Shown here: one piece after another, positions 61,240 to 64,000 of the stretch
Layout of the letters: the number at the start of each line of letters is the position of its first letter
Position numbering within the stretch: position 1 is the stretch's first letter
From: Neodiprion pinetum
Taxonomy: Eukaryota; Arthropoda; Insecta; Hymenoptera; Diprionidae
Assembly (NCBI RefSeq): GCF_021155775.2
Contig: NC_060235.2
Span: 4,657,521-4,721,520 of the forward strand
Direction of reading: 5' to 3'
DNA: 64,000 nt
Translations under genes and position numbers: made by a program
The notes under the pieces: generated by a model
What the model saw: only the letters and a program-made list of their open reading frames with translations
The model's database searches: none
Told to the model about the DNA's origin: nothing

Positions 61240-61249
61240 GTACATACAT
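61173..61249 (+). repeat. (TA)n/(TGTA)n compound microsatellite
   Basis: TA repeats flanked by TGTG and TGTA tetranucleotides, ending in a TACATACATG palindrome. Confidence 0.85.
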
Positions 61250-62974
61250 GTAATACTGATGCGTTTCCAAGCTGTCATTCGCTGAATCACCTCTTCAGCT
61301 TTGTACATTATGGAAGATATAATAACGTTAGAGAGTAAAGTAATGATATTTGAAGATGAAATTGCGCCGGCCATTATATAAATTATTATATATTGTTCGA
61401 GTGTACAATACATGCGGTATATATATATATAACAACATCAAACGAAGCGTCCCGGCTAACATTATTAAGCTGTCATCAATTACCGGTGCTGCAATTTATT
61501 ACGTGGGTAAGAGAATGAAAAAAACAATCATATAAATAAAATAATAACTCGACTGTCGAGTTGATAGGTGGTATTTTTTTTAAATTTTATTTCTCTCTTT
61601 TGTCTTTGACCACTTCTGCAATTTCATTAGAAAAGTCAACGACCAGGATATCTAACAATGGATATTTGACTGTTGGTAGTCAGGCATTCGAATTTATTGT
61701 ACATATACGTATATATATATTTACACCATACGATGGATCGGGATTCTCCTAAAATTGTTAAAAAACTATCACATGTGCTCATGCTATTCAACCGCGTTCC
61801 ATGTCGCTATGAAAAACACTCGACTCGGAAGCTTTGACGAGCATAATAATACTTGGGTTATTACGACGAAACGAAATATACCGCGTTTAAACGGGAAGGC
61901 GAAAAAAGCTCGAGGCTTATACACGCACACGCGACGCAACACATACGGGGGGGGAAAAAAAAAAAGAATTAAAAAAATCTCGTAGATCTCCTCTTACGAA
62001 ATTCTCTATTCGCTATTTAACGAACAAAGAAAGACCTTAGAAATCCGCTGGCTCGGCATATTTACGACCATAAAAAAAAAACAAAAAAAGAAAAAGAAAC
62101 AAGATAAAAAGAAAGAAAAATAAAACTGCCGGGTTTATTGCTTAGAAAATGTCAACCCGCACGCGTTACAACAGCTTGAAATAATTCTACGGACTACTCA
62201 ACTGAGACCTCGCGGTACGAATTAGAATTTTGCAAGACGTTCGTTCCGTGACCGTGAATATTTTAACTCTCTAATGTCGATGCCGATTAGCTTCGTGTCT
62301 TTGTTTCGGCATTATATGTAAGAGAGAAGATTTGGAAATATAGAAATACCAGAGACGATTAGAAAAAAATGTGCGGGATGGAAACTTGTCACGTATCTTT
62401 TTTTCTTTTCTCTTCCTTTCGTTCAACCGATTTCTGTGCAGGAAAAAACAGGATATAAGGGATACGGGCTACTCGAACTGTAAACAATTCGCGCATAATT
62501 TACGATTAGGAATGCCTGTCTATCTAATAAATGCTCATTACTTCCGTTTCCCTGCGTTACGCTTCGCCTGCCGCTCTTAAAGCCACTGCGGGCTTTTTGT
62601 GTATTTCCTATTGCACTCAATTACCTATCAACGGTAAATTTCTACCCTCAAGGTCTCAGTTGTTCTTCGGTTGGATCAGGTTCGTATTGCTTAAACTTTA
62701 ATTTCCGCTCATTTGTTGGAAAATTCTGAACGATTAACTTGGTTGACGACTATTTTTAAAGAAAATTTTATTATCTTCAAAATGAAAGCAAAAACACCTT
62801 TTCGAAATATTTCGGTTAGAGCGTTTGAACAATACAAACCGGATGAGACGCCTTTTAGAATCTTGCCATCGAGTTCCGGTTTCGCGAGGCTTCGTTTAGG
62901 GCTAAAATCTAACTTTTCAAAGGGTATATAAGAAGAAAGAAAGAAAAGTTAAAAAAAAAAACGCCTTAATATAT

Positions 62975-63382
62975 CCTGAGACAGTCTCTTGAAACTTGAC
63001 AATCAACGGCGCATGCGCGAGTTTTATCGGCCGTTCGCGCAGGCTGGCCATCCCGAGTTTTCGGCTGTCGAACTGTTTCCGACGGCGATGCGATCGATAC
63101 GAATTTTCGAGGTTAGAATCTCGAACAATTGAGGCAGTGACTCGGAAAGGTTTGGGAAGCGTTTTGTTGTCGGGTCGGAAAGTTGATTCTTCACAGAATG
63201 GTCGGAATTTGACGCTCCACGCTCTTTGAAAATTCAAACGTACACGTTTTGCGTAGGTTGGCCCGCCTGCATCGCGGACAAGAATATCGCTGCGTGAAGA
63301 TCTCGCCGACCAATGAGATTTAATTATTTGGCGCACGCGCGGTTGATTTTCAAGATTTTCAAGATTTTCAAAATTCTCCCGG
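62975..63382 (+). mobile_element. GC-richer non-autonomous element, copy 2
   Basis: Partner of 22378-22772. Left end CCTGAGACAGTCTCTTGAAA; right end reversed CCGGGAGAATTTTGAAAATC, with a short triplication of the CAAGATTTT word. TATAT lies on both flanks, a possible target duplication. It contains GGCGCATGCGCGAG. The 160-codon minus-strand frame over this copy (62917-63399) is interrupted in copy 1, so it is treated as non-coding. Confidence 0.75.
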
Positions 63383-64000
63383 TATATTATTACATACAAA
63401 TCACGTGTTCCGAAAAATCTATGCCAGGAACAAGGGTTCCTTACCTACGGAAGGGCGAAAGGGGCGGGGAGGGGAGGGACATTTACGTTTACTTTCCGTC
63501 ATTCTCCCCCGCAAGCTCACGTATAACGAATCAGGAACAGGGGTGTTTGTTTGGATAAGAAACCGTGTAACAATGGGACGGCTTGCCTCGACCGATTTTA
63601 GTCCGAGCGCTGCTCCACATACTTTGGAACACAACTCAACGTGTTTAATACCGTAAGCATGGGCGTGCCTACGTCACTCTTGGATATCGACGCCGTAACC
63701 CTTTGAAAATTTCCGCAGTCGAACACCGCAGGTAATAAACCGTGACCCGTTCCGTATACAAGACTTGAGTCACAGAGGACGAAGAAGAAGAGGAAAGGAC
63801 TGGGAGAGGACGAGAAACAAGGAAAAAAAAAAGAAAAAAAATAATTAACAAATACACACGCGCGCGCACACACAGGAAAAGGAATCGTAAAAATAGTTAT
63901 GGCTAACCGTATATCGCGTACAATAATATCGCCGAAATTTAATTATACAACGAATTCTCAAGCGTGCATTTATATAAACTATAGTCTTGTTGTATTTTTG
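63383..64000. other. GC-richer patch then AT-rich end of window
   Basis: 63440-63640 is GC-richer, with GGGGCGGGGAGGGG at 63462 (GC-box-like). It could belong to the promoter of a gene beyond the right edge, but no exon is visible. Confidence 0.3.

Larger units (their letters stand above)
59351..62974. other. AT-rich non-coding stretch
   Basis: No gene recognised. Contains TA-rich tracts (60384-60434, 61173-61249), an A/G-rich patch near 62070-62125 and a CACCC-containing patch at 59420-59450. Confidence 0.5.

Noticed and set aside
62917..63399. 160-codon minus-strand frame
   Set aside because: Covers the GC-richer repeated element; the homologous copy at 22378 has a stop in the same frame.

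Overview
The window is eukaryotic and almost certainly insect. One exon is confidently coding: the first coding exon of headcase (hdc; HECA in vertebrates), on the minus strand at 9272-10047. Frequent CpG, very many long mono-, di- and trinucleotide runs, and short Tc1/mariner-type and MITE relics would suit a hymenopteran (sawfly or parasitoid wasp). That species guess is inference only. I see no bacterial-style operons, rRNA, tRNA or CRISPR.

Layout. Bases 1-9271 are the start of a long hdc intron; the remaining hdc exons must lie beyond base 1, because none of their conserved segments is visible here. Bases 10048 to about 11530 are the GC- and CpG-rich 5' flank (5' UTR and promoter). Just upstream of it lie C24 and G24 homopolymers bracketing one copy of a palindromic element, with a second copy of that element following. 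From about 13 kb to 64 kb I find no convincing coding exon. This stretch is AT-rich intergenic (or 5'-UTR-intron) DNA with microsatellites, three tandem arrays (periods about 165, 270 and 110 bp), a degenerate minisatellite, isolated GC-rich islands that could be enhancers, alternative promoters or unrecognised exons, and many short non-autonomous DNA transposons.

The transposon content is the most informative part. Five copies (four near-complete) of one 395-431 bp MITE have termini starting CACTGAGA and ending TCTCAGTG, and sit between 2-bp target duplications of varying sequence, which suits a CACTA/Mirage (CMC)-type element. A 955-bp element has arms of about 330 bp. Three elements with GGGTGTC-type termini and TA duplications belong to the Tc1/mariner group, and one keeps a frameshifted C-terminal transposase remnant. 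Two 395-409 bp copies of a GC-richer element carry NRF1-like GCGCATGCGC motifs. Several shorter palindromes complete the set.

Functionally only hdc can be discussed. In Drosophila, Headcase is a cytoplasmic regulator of imaginal-cell growth and differentiation and of tracheal branching, and acts with Unkempt. The long gene-poor flank would suit a developmental gene with distant enhancers, but nothing here proves that. I did not find a convincing new biological system.
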